Shown: positions 1-7,119 of the stretch, piece after piece | Layout of the letters: each line of letters starts with the position of its first letter | How positions within the stretch are numbered: position 1 is the stretch's first letter | Assembly (NCBI RefSeq): GCF_021602025.1 | Contig: NZ_BQHW01000037.1 | Span: 1-41,846, forward strand | Source: Pseudomonas ceruminis | Lineage (GTDB): Bacteria > Pseudomonadota > Gammaproteobacteria > Pseudomonadales > Pseudomonadaceae | Direction: 5' to 3' | Length of the DNA: 41,846 nucleotides | Program-made: the position numbers and the translations under genes | The notes under the pieces: model-generated | What the model was told of the DNA's origin: nothing | Database searches by the model: none | Seen by the model: the letters and a program-made list of their open reading frames with translations, nothing else

Positions 1-84
1 CGGGTTCTGTGGCCTTTTTGTTAGGAGCAGAGCATGAATCAGGAAGTTCGAACGGTTTCCCGCGCAACCGGCCGCCTGGATACG

Positions 85-109
85 AAAAAGCCGCCATCGC
101 TGGCGGCTT
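85..109 (-). terminator. Rho-independent terminator of the acylase gene
   Basis: Read on the minus strand, an 8-bp perfect stem (AAGCCGCC/GGCGGCTT) with a 6-nt loop is followed by a run of T. It lies 13 bases past the acylase stop codon. Bases 1-84 hold no gene I can support. Confidence 0.75.
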
Positions 110-121
110 GTTCTGGCCTGA

Positions 122-2563
122 TTATCGACCGGGCGCCAGGGTCAACCGCTGGCTGCCATAGGCGCGGCCAAAGTTTTGCGGTTGCAGGGGCAGGCTCATG
201 AACCGTCCCTTGAACCAGGCATCCAACCCATCGCTGAAGTGTGCACTTGCCGGGTTGCCGGATTGGCCGCTGCTGGTCAGCACTTGCAAGGGTTCGGCCT
301 GGCCGAAGTCGACGATCATCCGCGCCGAGGCCGGCAGCCGGGTGTCGAAGTTGCTGCCCCAGGCATAAGGGGTCAAGGCAAGGGTGCTGAAGTCGCCACC
401 TGCTGCCTGCGCGGAGCGGCTCAGGGTATCGCCCAGGCCGTGATAGGCCGGGGCAGGCCAGCGGTACTGGTGCAGTTTGCCCCATTGCCAGGCGCGGCGG
501 TCGGCACCCAGTTGTGCAGTACCTGCGTCCACGGCTGCGGCGAGGCTGCGGGCCAGGATGGTGGGTTTGTCCTCTTTCTGCGGCGTACTGCGATCGTCCC
601 AGAACGGGCTGTCTTCGCGGCCAAGCAGGTGGTCGGCCTGGGCCGAGTAGGACAACCGTGCGTTGCTGACGAACGCCTGCCAGGCCGGGCTAGACTCGGG
701 CCCGAGCTCGTCGAGGAAGGTTTGCCGTGTCACTTCCTGGAGGAACAGTTCATACAGCGCTGCATCCGCCGACACCGGGCTCAAACGACCATCGAAGGCC
801 TTGAGCCGGGCGAGGGCTTCGCGGGCCTTGTCACGCTGGGCGGCAGGCAGGTTGTCGATGGCCTGCTGAAGTGGCTGGGCCATGCCGGGGGCGTCGAACA
901 TCTGCTTGAGCTTGCCGGCCAGCAGCGTCACCTGGTCGTTCTGCAGGGCCATCAGGCTGCGGCTGTCGTGGCGGCCGTTGCCAGCCAGCTGGCCCAGGCG
1001 CTCGGCACGCTCCGGGTAGTACCAGGTATTGGACAGCTGCATGCCGTAGCCACGCGGCAGGCTGCGCTGGTTGGCATGGCCGATCCAGCCGGCAGGCGGG
1101 TCCTGGTCGTAAGGGTGAAGCATCGGGTCGGCATAACCGTCCCAATCATAGCGCCCGTCCCAGCCAGGCGACGGTAGCAGGCCCTGGCCTTCACGGCGGT
1201 TGGGGTAGCGGCCGCTGACCTGCCAGCCGATGTGCTGCGGTTCGGCAAAGACGAAGTTGAGCGCGGCGGCGCCGACTTCGCGGGTGTTGTCGAAAGCGCG
1301 CTCCACCGTCTGGGCACGGGTCAGGTCGAACAGTGCGTCGAGGCTGCGATCGCCCTTGAGCTGCGGCAGGTTCAGGGCCAGGCCGAGGCTGGCGTTGCCT
1401 GGCTGGGCGAGCAGGGTACCGTGGCGGGTGTCATACATCACCTCTCGCAGCGGGCGCTGGCCGCGCACGAAGAACGTCTCGCTGCGTGCCCGTGCCGGTA
1501 GCCACTTGCCATCGGCCAGGTAGCTGAGTTGGTTGCCCTGGTGACGCAGTTGCTCCAGGTACAGGTCCTGGTTGTCCGCCATCACTGCGCTGCTGCTCCA
1601 GGCCAGTTTGCCGTTGTAGCCCGCCAGTACGATGGGCAGGCCCGGCAGTGACAGGCCGGCGACCTGATACTTGCTGGTGTGAATCTGCACCGGGCTCAAG
1701 GCCCAGGCCGCGCGGCTGTCGCTGGCCAGCAGGCTTTTGCCGCTGCGGCTGCGTTGTGGTGACAGGGCGAGGTTGGCCGAGCCCGGGCTGCCGAGCAGGT
1801 CGAGGTCGGCAAGTTTCTGGCTGGCCGCGGCCAGGGCCGGCAGGCCGGGCAACTGGCTGCTCAGGTTCAGCCCTTTGAGCTTTTCCACCTCGGCTTCTGC
1901 CAGCGGCTCATCCGGTGCGCCAGGCAGCAGCCAGGGCAGTTTGTCACTGCCGACCTTTTGCGCCAGGGCCAGGGCGCTGAGTTCTTCCTGCAGGTTCACC
2001 GACTGGCTGAAGGCGTACAGGCTGAAAATCAGCGCCGAGTCTTCGGGTTTCCAGTATTCCGGGCGGTAGCCGCTGCTGGCGAGGTTGGCCGGCAACTTGT
2101 CGCGGTAGCGGAACAGGTAAGCGTTGACCCCGCGGGCATAGACTTCGAAGAAGCGTTTGAGCCGTGGCGAGGCGTCGGCATACAGCTGGGCCGCATTTTG
2201 CTTGAGGTTGGCGGCGCGCATCAGGCGATCGATGTCCAACGCCTCGCTACCGGCAAGTTCTGCCATGCGGCCTTGGGCGAGCAGGCGCATGGCAACCATT
2301 TGCTCGATACGGTCACCGGCATGGACATACCCCAGGCTGAACAGGGCGTCGTGGAAGCTGCTGCTTTCAATCAATGGCGCGCCCATGGCGTTGCGCCGTA
2401 CCGACACGTTCTGCGCCAGGCCCTTGAGTGGTTGCACGCCAGTGGTCGGGGGCACACTGTCCTGATAGCCACCCATCTGACAGCCAGCGAGCCCGAGCAT
2501 GCCGAGCAGCGTGGCAGCGGTAGCGAACCGTGGGCGGAAGGGAGGAAGGACGGGGGCGGCCAT
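122..2563 (-). CDS. Penicillin-acylase-family Ntn-hydrolase, lipoprotein
   Basis: An 813-residue protein of the penicillin amidase (S45) family, whose members hydrolyse amide bonds in penicillins, N-acyl-homoserine lactones and related acyl amides. The N-terminus has a signal sequence ending in a lipobox (LAGC, Cys28), so it is probably lipid-anchored and periplasmic. The family matures by self-cleavage before a Ser that becomes the N-terminal nucleophile; the segment GSANLAL places this at Ser262, giving an alpha chain with a spacer and a beta chain of about 550 residues. The SGKSLLASD segment after Ser262 matches the conserved post-nucleophile block. The start is ATG with GGAG upstream. It stands alone, 201 bases from the next operon, and has its own terminator. 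Substrate cannot be told from sequence; a quorum-signal acylase role is possible but unproven. Confidence 0.9.
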   Translation of the reverse strand: MAAPVLPPFRPRFATAATLLGMLGLAGCQMGGYQDSVPPTTGVQPLKGLAQNVSVRRNAMGAPLIESSSFHDALFSLGYVHAGDRIEQMVAMRLLAQGRMAELAGSEALDIDRLMRAANLKQNAAQLYADASPRLKRFFEVYARGVNAYLFRYRDKLPANLASSGYRPEYWKPEDSALIFSLYAFSQSVNLQEELSALALAQKVGSDKLPWLLPGAPDEPLAEAEVEKLKGLNLSSQLPGLPALAAASQKLADLDLLGSPGSANLALSPQRSRSGKSLLASDSRAAWALSPVQIHTSKYQVAGLSLPGLPIVLAGYNGKLAWSSSAVMADNQDLYLEQLRHQGNQLSYLADGKWLPARARSETFFVRGQRPLREVMYDTRHGTLLAQPGNASLGLALNLPQLKGDRSLDALFDLTRAQTVERAFDNTREVGAAALNFVFAEPQHIGWQVSGRYPNRREGQGLLPSPGWDGRYDWDGYADPMLHPYDQDPPAGWIGHANQRSLPRGYGMQLSNTWYYPERAERLGQLAGNGRHDSRSLMALQNDQVTLLAGKLKQMFDAPGMAQPLQQAIDNLPAAQRDKAREALARLKAFDGRLSPVSADAALYELFLQEVTRQTFLDELGPESSPAWQAFVSNARLSYSAQADHLLGREDSPFWDDRSTPQKEDKPTILARSLAAAVDAGTAQLGADRRAWQWGKLHQYRWPAPAYHGLGDTLSRSAQAAGGDFSTLALTPYAWGSNFDTRLPASARMIVDFGQAEPLQVLTSSGQSGNPASAHFSDGLDAWFKGRFMSLPLQPQNFGRAYGSQRLTLAPGR

Positions 2564-2711
2564 GACAAGGGCTCCTGCAGGGCGTGGCGGGGGTTGAAAG
2601 GCGCTAAGGTAGTGAGCGCGCAGACGCCGTGCAAGGTGCGGCGAAGCTTTATTTACGAGCGGTACCTTCAGCTGCCTTCAGCAGCGGCCGTGCCGGCCTT
2701 GCACAGGGAGG

Positions 2712-2733
2712 TGACGGGCATGGATGCCCGTCA
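2712..2733 (-). repeat. 10-bp perfect inverted repeat, possible terminator
   Basis: TGACGGGCAT and its exact complement ATGCCCGTCA are separated by two bases, about 30 bases past the stop of the small SEC-C gene. There is no T-run on the minus strand, so it may be a weak terminator or an mRNA 3'-end stabiliser. Nothing else is recognisable between 2564 and 2764. Confidence 0.4.
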
Positions 2734-2764
2734 GGTGCTGTGGCCGTTCAGGGCAGAAAGCCGC

Positions 2765-2965
2765 TTACGCGCCGTGGCACTTCTTGAATTTCTTCTCGCT
2801 GCCACACGGGCACGGGTCGTTGCGGCCGACGTCCTTCAGGGCGTTGCGCACGGGCTCCTGATGGCCGTGGTTGCAGTGTGGGCCGTGTACATGGCCATGG
2901 TCGTGGTCGTGGTGATCATGGCCATGGTTGCAGTCCGGGCCATGAACATGGGGTTGTTGGGTCAT
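2765..2965 (-). CDS. Small His-rich SEC-C zinc-motif protein
   Basis: A 66-residue protein in two parts. Residues 6-35 are extremely His-rich with HGPDCNHGH-type repeats, suited to binding metal. Residues 49-64 form a SEC-C motif ([17 protein letters not shown]), a zinc knuckle first known from the SecA C-terminus. No catalytic domain is present. It is the last gene of a four-gene minus-strand operon, starting 7 bases after the LEA-type lipoprotein stop. The SEC-C end closely resembles the C-terminus of the YchJ-type protein two genes upstream. Function unknown; a metal-buffering or ribosome/SecB-contact role is only inference. Confidence 0.85.
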   Translation of the reverse strand: MTQQPHVHGPDCNHGHDHHDHDHGHVHGPHCNHGHQEPVRNALKDVGRNDPCPCGSEKKFKKCHGA

Positions 2966-2972
2966 TGCAGTG

Positions 2973-3449
2973 CTACTCCGGTATGAAATCGCCGGGGATT
3001 ATCTCACCACTGCGCGACAAGTGCAGGTCCCGGTGGATGAACAGCCCGGTTTCCAGCTCTCCCTGCAACCGGTACTGCAACGTTTTTTCGCTTTTCAGCA
3101 GTTTGGCCAACGGCTTGAGGTGCTGCCAGAGATTGGTTCGGGCAGTGATCTTGAACGTGCGCCGGGCATGGCCCCCGACACTGCGCCAGATGCTGGCCTC
3201 ATCCTCCACCAGCAACAGGTCGTTGAGCCAGATCGAATAGCCCAGGCTGCGGATGAACAGACGGCTGTCATTAGGGTTGTCGACCCGCAGGTGCAACACG
3301 AACTCCTGCTCCAGCAAACGTGCCTTTACCGTTTCGACCTTGACCAGGTGCACCTCAGGTTCGCGCCAGTCGCTGCCCCCCCACATCGCGCAACCCGCCA
3401 GCAGCGTCAGCAGGATGCTGAGCAGAAACAGGCGGGCCAGGGCGATCAT
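2973..3449 (-). CDS. LEA type 2 family lipoprotein
   Basis: A 158-residue protein with a short N-terminal hydrophobic segment and lipobox LAGC (Cys20), followed by a single beta-rich domain of the LEA14/WHy type. The segment [14 protein letters not shown] at about residues 48-61 is the family hallmark (V-x-NPN). In plants and bacteria these domains are linked to desiccation and stress tolerance, but the molecular role in Pseudomonas is not settled. The lipid anchor suggests it sits on a periplasmic membrane face. The ATG start follows the upstream YchJ stop by 2 bases, so the two genes are almost certainly translated from one mRNA. Confidence 0.85.
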   Translation of the reverse strand: MIALARLFLLSILLTLLAGCAMWGGSDWREPEVHLVKVETVKARLLEQEFVLHLRVDNPNDSRLFIRSLGYSIWLNDLLLVEDEASIWRSVGGHARRTFKITARTNLWQHLKPLAKLLKSEKTLQYRLQGELETGLFIHRDLHLSRSGEIIPGDFIPE

Positions 3450-3451
3450 GG

Positions 3452-3928
3452 TCAGTTACCCACGTAACTGGCGCAGCATTTCTTGAACTTCTGCCCGCTG
3501 GCGCAAGGGCATGGGTCATTGCGACCGGCCTTGAGCTCGACAGTCGGGTCGATGAAGTACCAGCGCCGGTCGTGTTGCACGAAAGCGGATCGCTCACGGT
3601 GCTGGTGATCGCCCTCTTGATCATGCCAACGTGCGGTGAAGGTGACGAACGCATGCTCAGGCTGGCCGCCGAGCACCTCGGCGCTCTCCACATCCAGCCC
3701 CAGCCAGGTGCTCTGGGCACTCCAGGCGGCCATTGCCGCACGGTCCAGCCCGGCCTGCTGGGCGGGCAAAGTGGTGGCCACCAGGTAATCGATCAGGCCC
3801 AGCACGTAAGCGCTGTAGCGCGAGCGCATCAGCGTCTGTGCGTCTGGTGCCGGGGTACCGCCGTGGTAGTGCCCGCAGCAGGCGTCGAGCAGGTTACCGC
3901 TGCCACACGGGCAAACCGAGACACTCAT
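3452..3928 (-). CDS. YchJ family protein (UPF0225) with two SEC-C motifs
   Basis: About 158 residues with an N-terminal SEC-C-like cluster ([14 protein letters not shown]), a central NTF2-like domain with [17 protein letters not shown], and a C-terminal SEC-C motif ([16 protein letters not shown]). This order is that of the YchJ family. The Cys pairs probably bind zinc; the biochemical role is unknown. Two ATG codons in tandem occur at 3931 and 3928. I chose 3928, which gives the usual family start MSVSVCPCG. The first ATG overlaps the upstream stop codon, so translation is probably coupled. Confidence 0.88.
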   Translation of the reverse strand: MSVSVCPCGSGNLLDACCGHYHGGTPAPDAQTLMRSRYSAYVLGLIDYLVATTLPAQQAGLDRAAMAAWSAQSTWLGLDVESAEVLGGQPEHAFVTFTARWHDQEGDHQHRERSAFVQHDRRWYFIDPTVELKAGRNDPCPCASGQKFKKCCASYVGN

Positions 3929-3930
3929 CA

Positions 3931-4425
3931 TCACCACCAGTACTTGCCGAAATTTTCAGGGTTGGCCCAGAACTTGGCGTTCAGCCAGTCCGGGACCTGC
4001 TTGTAGTCATGTAGATCATAGGTGAACAAGCTCAATACCTGTTGGTCACGACGGAATTTCTCGCTGGCCGAGAGCGCCAGGGCGAAGAAGTCGGTGTCTT
4101 GCCAGCCACAGGCGGGCAGGTCAGCCAGCACGGCGACGCGGCTGGCGTTGAGGTTGCGAATCCCGCCGAGCAGTTCGAGCCCGGCGCGCTTGGGCAGGTG
4201 TTCCAGGCAGTCCACCAGTACCGCCAGGTCAAAGCGCTGCGCCGCGAGCGCGGCCGGCAGCGGGCCTGGCGAGCAGGTTTCGATCGCGACCTGAGGGTGA
4301 GCCTGGGCAAAGGCATCCAGGGCCGGGAAGCGTGTACCGACCAGCAGCAGCCGTTGCGGGGTAACGCGTTCGAGCAAGGCCGCGAGCGCCTGCTGGGGGG
4401 TACGTTGGGAAAAACCGTCGGTCAT
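3931..4425 (-). CDS. DUF6231 family protein, degenerate methyltransferase-like fold
   Basis: A 164-residue protein I recognise as the Pseudomonas DUF6231 type. The order of strands (LLLVG, then VAIETCS, then [14 protein letters not shown], then [10 protein letters not shown]) looks like a class I SAM-methyltransferase Rossmann core, but the glycine-rich SAM loop is replaced by VGTRFPAL, so catalysis is doubtful. The C-terminus is aromatic ([10 protein letters not shown]). The start is the ATG with GAGGA 8 bases upstream; a TTG two codons earlier lacks support. It is the first gene of the operon that ends with the His-rich SEC-C protein. Function unknown. Confidence 0.75.
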   Translation of the reverse strand: MTDGFSQRTPQQALAALLERVTPQRLLLVGTRFPALDAFAQAHPQVAIETCSPGPLPAALAAQRFDLAVLVDCLEHLPKRAGLELLGGIRNLNASRVAVLADLPACGWQDTDFFALALSASEKFRRDQQVLSLFTYDLHDYKQVPDWLNAKFWANPENFGKYWW

Positions 4426-4584
4426 TGCCAATCCTCGTTCTGATCGTCCAAGACTAGCGGGCTGTCGCCCGTGGGCAAAGAGGCAGATGGCTGTGTCGTG
4501 GCTTATTGCTGGCAGGGATGAAAGGCAAGGTCTTTACTGCCAGAGATCGGCCTTATGCCGATTCCCCCTAGGAGAAGCTACGAA

Positions 4585-5277
4585 ATGAGCATAGTACGCA
4601 CAGCGATACCCCTGGTACTGCTCACCAGTGTGTTGACTGGTTGTGCAGGTTTGCAAAAAACCGACTGGCCGAAGTGTGCTGCCGTCGGGGGTGTGAGCGG
4701 CGCCGCCCTGGGTGCCTTCGAAAGTTCCAGCTGGGCCGGCTGGGGCGCGTTGCTGGGCGGCGGCCTGGCTGCAGGCTACTGCTGGGCCCATGGCGATGGT
4801 GACGAGGACGGTGATGGCGTGCCGGACAGCCGTGACAAGTGCCCGGGTACACCGCGCGGCGTGCAGGTCGATGCCAATGGCTGCCCGCCGGAGCCTGCCC
4901 CCGTGGTCGAGGAAGTCGTCGTACAGAAGGAAGAAGTCATCGTCATCCGCGACGTACACTTCGAGTTCGACTCAGCCCGCCTGACCGCCGCCGACAAGGA
5001 GCGCCTGAACACTATCGCTACCCGGTTGAAGCAGGAGGCACCGAGCGCTCGCCTGAGCGTTACCGGCCATACCGACAGTGTGGGCTCCGACACCTATAAC
5101 CAGAAACTGTCCGAGCGCCGCGCCCATTCGGTGACCGACTACCTGGTGGAAAGCGGGGTGCCGCGCGCCAGCTTTGTTTCGGTAGTAGGTGCCGGTGAAA
5201 CCCAGCCGGTGGCTGACAATGCCACGGCCGATGGCCGTTCGATGAACCGTCGCACCGAGATCAAGATCCAGCGCTGA
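4585..5277 (+). CDS. OmpA-family lipoprotein with calcium-type acidic repeat
   Basis: A 230-residue outer-membrane lipoprotein. Lipobox LTGC puts the lipidated Cys at 20. Residues 35-65 are Gly/Ala-rich and may form a short membrane-associated hairpin. Residues 71-96 carry a thrombospondin-3-like acidic repeat (DGDEDGDGVPDSRDKC), known to bind calcium in OprF-type porins. Residues 121-230 are a complete OmpA C-terminal domain with TGHTDSVG and the NRRTEI arginines that bind diaminopimelate in peptidoglycan. It therefore probably tethers the outer membrane to the wall. The start follows AGGAGA; an upstream in-frame ATG at 4555 would bury the signal sequence. Monocistronic. Confidence 0.9.
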   Translation: MSIVRTAIPLVLLTSVLTGCAGLQKTDWPKCAAVGGVSGAALGAFESSSWAGWGALLGGGLAAGYCWAHGDGDEDGDGVPDSRDKCPGTPRGVQVDANGCPPEPAPVVEEVVVQKEEVIVIRDVHFEFDSARLTAADKERLNTIATRLKQEAPSARLSVTGHTDSVGSDTYNQKLSERRAHSVTDYLVESGVPRASFVSVVGAGETQPVADNATADGRSMNRRTEIKIQR

Positions 5278-5284
5278 CGGCCTG

Positions 5285-5320
5285 CGCCCGCGTCTTGAGA
5301 AGTGGCGCGGGCGTGTCTTT
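5285..5320 (+). terminator. Likely terminator after the OmpA-type gene
   Basis: CGCCCGCG and CGCGGGCG form an 8-bp stem over a 13-nt loop, followed by TGTCTTT. The loop is long and the T-run interrupted, so termination is likely but modest. Confidence 0.45.
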
Positions 5321-5481
5321 ACTGCTGAAGGCCAGTTGCGGCCTGCCTTGCCCAACACCTCATCCAGCCAAGGCCAGGCAGCGGCTCTGGCGCGGACCCA
5401 GGCATGCAGGTACTGTTGGCTACGCGGCTCGCTTGTGCGGGCGCGTTGGCATAACAATAAAGAGACAGAAAGGGGCGGGGT

Positions 5482-5757
5482 ATGAAGTTCATCCTGGGCC
5501 TGGGCAAGGTCCTGACTGTCATTTTCTGGGGTGTGGCGCTGTTCAACGTAATGATGCCGCAGCCACTGCCGTTCAATTTGCTGATCAATGCCACAGGCAT
5601 TGCATTGTTGTGCCTGCACGTTCTTGAAGTGCTGTTTTTCAATGGCAGCCTGCGAGGGCGCAGCCACCGCTGGTTCGACCGGCTGCAAATTCTGCTGACC
5701 GGTATCTTCCATGTCATGTCCATTCCCCGTCCTCAGGAGGCGCCTCGCCGTGCGTAA
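5482..5757 (+). CDS. DUF1145 family small membrane protein
   Basis: A 91-residue protein with two or three hydrophobic segments (about residues 5-27, 31-52 and a weaker one near 68-80), matching the DUF1145 family of small inner-membrane proteins of unknown function. The N-terminus (KFILGLGKVLTVIFWGVALFN) and the Pro-rich MMPQPLPFN turn are typical. A purine-rich GGGGCGGGG stretch serves as ribosome binding site. The last eight bases overlap the start of the collagen-like gene downstream, so the two are probably translationally coupled. Confidence 0.85.
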   Translation: MKFILGLGKVLTVIFWGVALFNVMMPQPLPFNLLINATGIALLCLHVLEVLFFNGSLRGRSHRWFDRLQILLTGIFHVMSIPRPQEAPRRA

Positions 5758-6508
5758 ATTGATATTGCTGGTGGCGATGGCCGCGCCTTTTGCCCAGGCG
5801 CAGAGCCTGGACGTTGCATCACACTCCATGCTCCGCCTGCCTAACAAGTCGGCCAGCGTGCACCTTGAGCATCTGCGCGTGGCCGACTCGGCAACGTTGC
5901 TGCTGCCGGCCACGTTGACCGAGCTGAAGATCGACCAGTTGGAGTTGGGGCGTGACGCGCGGATTGCCATTGCTCCGTCGGACGACGCGTTGCACATCGA
6001 AGCGCGCAGCGCACGGTTAGGCGAGGGCAGCGAAATCAGCGCGCCGGGCGCACCCGGCACCTACCAGCGAGCGGCCCGCTCCGGTCGTAGCCTGGACCTG
6101 CGGCTGCATGCTGTGGATGCCGAGCGCCTGGCAATCGACGCCCGTGGCGGTGCTGGTGCTCCGGGTTACGTCGGGCTCGATGGCGCCAACGGTCAGGCGG
6201 GCGGCTGCACCTGGGGCCGTGCCGGTCGCGGCGCCAATGGCGACGATGGTGGCAACGGGCACGATGGCGCACCGGGTGGGCGAATCCGCCTGAGCGTGCC
6301 ACAGGACTTCCCTGAAGACCGTATTCTAGTGCGCCTGGACGGCGGCGTAGCCGGCAAACCTGGTGCTGCTGGCAAGCCGGGCAAGGGTGGCGCGAGCAAG
6401 GGTTGCCTGGTCTATCGCACCGATGCCGGGGCCAGTGGCCGCCCAGGGCAGCCTGGCCAACCTGGGCTGGCGGGGGCCGCGGGTGAGCTGATTCTGCAGC
6501 GGTTGTGA
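5750..6508 (+). CDS. Secreted collagen-like Gly-rich protein
   Basis: A 252-residue protein with a cleavable signal peptide (cut after AQA, about residue 17). The N-terminal half is a beta-rich repeat region like those in adhesin or polysaccharide-binding proteins. From about residue 115 the chain becomes rich in Gly-Ala-Pro with G-x-x triplets in two blocks, separated by a short Val/Asp segment, and carries two Cys. I chose the GTG start at 5750 because AGGAGG lies 9 bases upstream and it gives a proper signal peptide; the longer ATG frame does not. No known enzyme domain. It is probably exported to the periplasm or surface; function unknown. Confidence 0.75.
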   Translation: MRKLILLVAMAAPFAQAQSLDVASHSMLRLPNKSASVHLEHLRVADSATLLLPATLTELKIDQLELGRDARIAIAPSDDALHIEARSARLGEGSEISAPGAPGTYQRAARSGRSLDLRLHAVDAERLAIDARGGAGAPGYVGLDGANGQAGGCTWGRAGRGANGDDGGNGHDGAPGGRIRLSVPQDFPEDRILVRLDGGVAGKPGAAGKPGKGGASKGCLVYRTDAGASGRPGQPGQPGLAGAAGELILQRL

Positions 6509-6515
6509 GTGCTTC

Positions 6516-6545
6516 AGCGGGCCCCTGTTTCGGCCAGGGGCCGCT
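6516..6545. terminator. Hairpin between convergent genes
   Basis: GCCCCTG and CAGGGGC form the core of a stem extended by four more pairs around one bulge, with a 7-nt loop. It sits between two convergent genes and lacks a strong T-run, so it is only a possible bidirectional terminator. Confidence 0.4.
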
Positions 6546-6556
6546 ACCGCCAGGGT

Positions 6557-7021
6557 TTACATCATCAAGCGCGAACTGGCCACCGCCACCACCGCGAGGC
6601 CCAGCAGCAGGTTGACCCCGACCATTCGGCGAATACGCCCCAGCACTGCCGCCCCCGCTGGCCAGTCCTCGGCCTGCACCGCCGCCTTGAGTTCCGGCAA
6701 CAGCAGCGCCTGAATGCGCATGAACAGGGCAAACATGGCGATGCCGCCGCCGATCATCACCTGAACATACCTGGGTGCTGTCTCAAGGCCGCTGAAGCGC
6801 ATGTGCAACATGCCGATACCACTTATCGCCAGAACGGCCACAGCCAGCCAGACCCATCCGAAGAAACGTCGGAAAACTTCCACCCACAGGCGTAGCCGTG
6901 CAGGCCCTTCAAGGGCTGCAACCATTGCCGGGCGCAGCACCAACCAGGCGAAGAACATCCCGCCTACCCATACCAGGGCGGCCAGAACGTGCAGTGTATA
7001 GGGCAGGGCAAAGGCAAGCAT
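6557..7021 (-). CDS. CopD-like four-helix integral membrane protein
   Basis: A 154-residue protein with four clear transmembrane helices (about residues 5-30, 50-72, 84-105 and 130-150). The opening LPYTLHVLAALVWVGGMFF, with His in the first helix, matches the CopD/YckC-type membrane domain, which in some members takes part in copper handling or haem binding; whether this copy does so is unknown. I chose the ATG at 7021 because GGAG sits 6 bases upstream; an ATG four codons earlier adds only a short charged tail. It diverges from dinG with about 100 bases between. Confidence 0.75.
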   Translation of the reverse strand: MLAFALPYTLHVLAALVWVGGMFFAWLVLRPAMVAALEGPARLRLWVEVFRRFFGWVWLAVAVLAISGIGMLHMRFSGLETAPRYVQVMIGGGIAMFALFMRIQALLLPELKAAVQAEDWPAGAAVLGRIRRMVGVNLLLGLAVVAVASSRLMM

Positions 7022-7119
7022 CCGGATCTCCATGCGGCACAAAGGTCAATAGCGGGGTATGATAGCCGCCCCATGCGAAACACTGAAAATATATCCAGCC
7101 CTTCGGGCGCCTGCAGACC

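Noticed and set aside
34-201. Possible 55-residue plus-strand gene with AGGAG before the ATG
   Set aside because: It reads through the acylase terminator and into the acylase gene, and its product looks like a shadow translation. The left edge lacks the context needed to decide.
7045-7063. TTGACC on the minus strand and TATGAT on the plus strand before dinG, as promoters
   Set aside because: No partner box at 16-18 bases is convincing for either, so I do not list a promoter.
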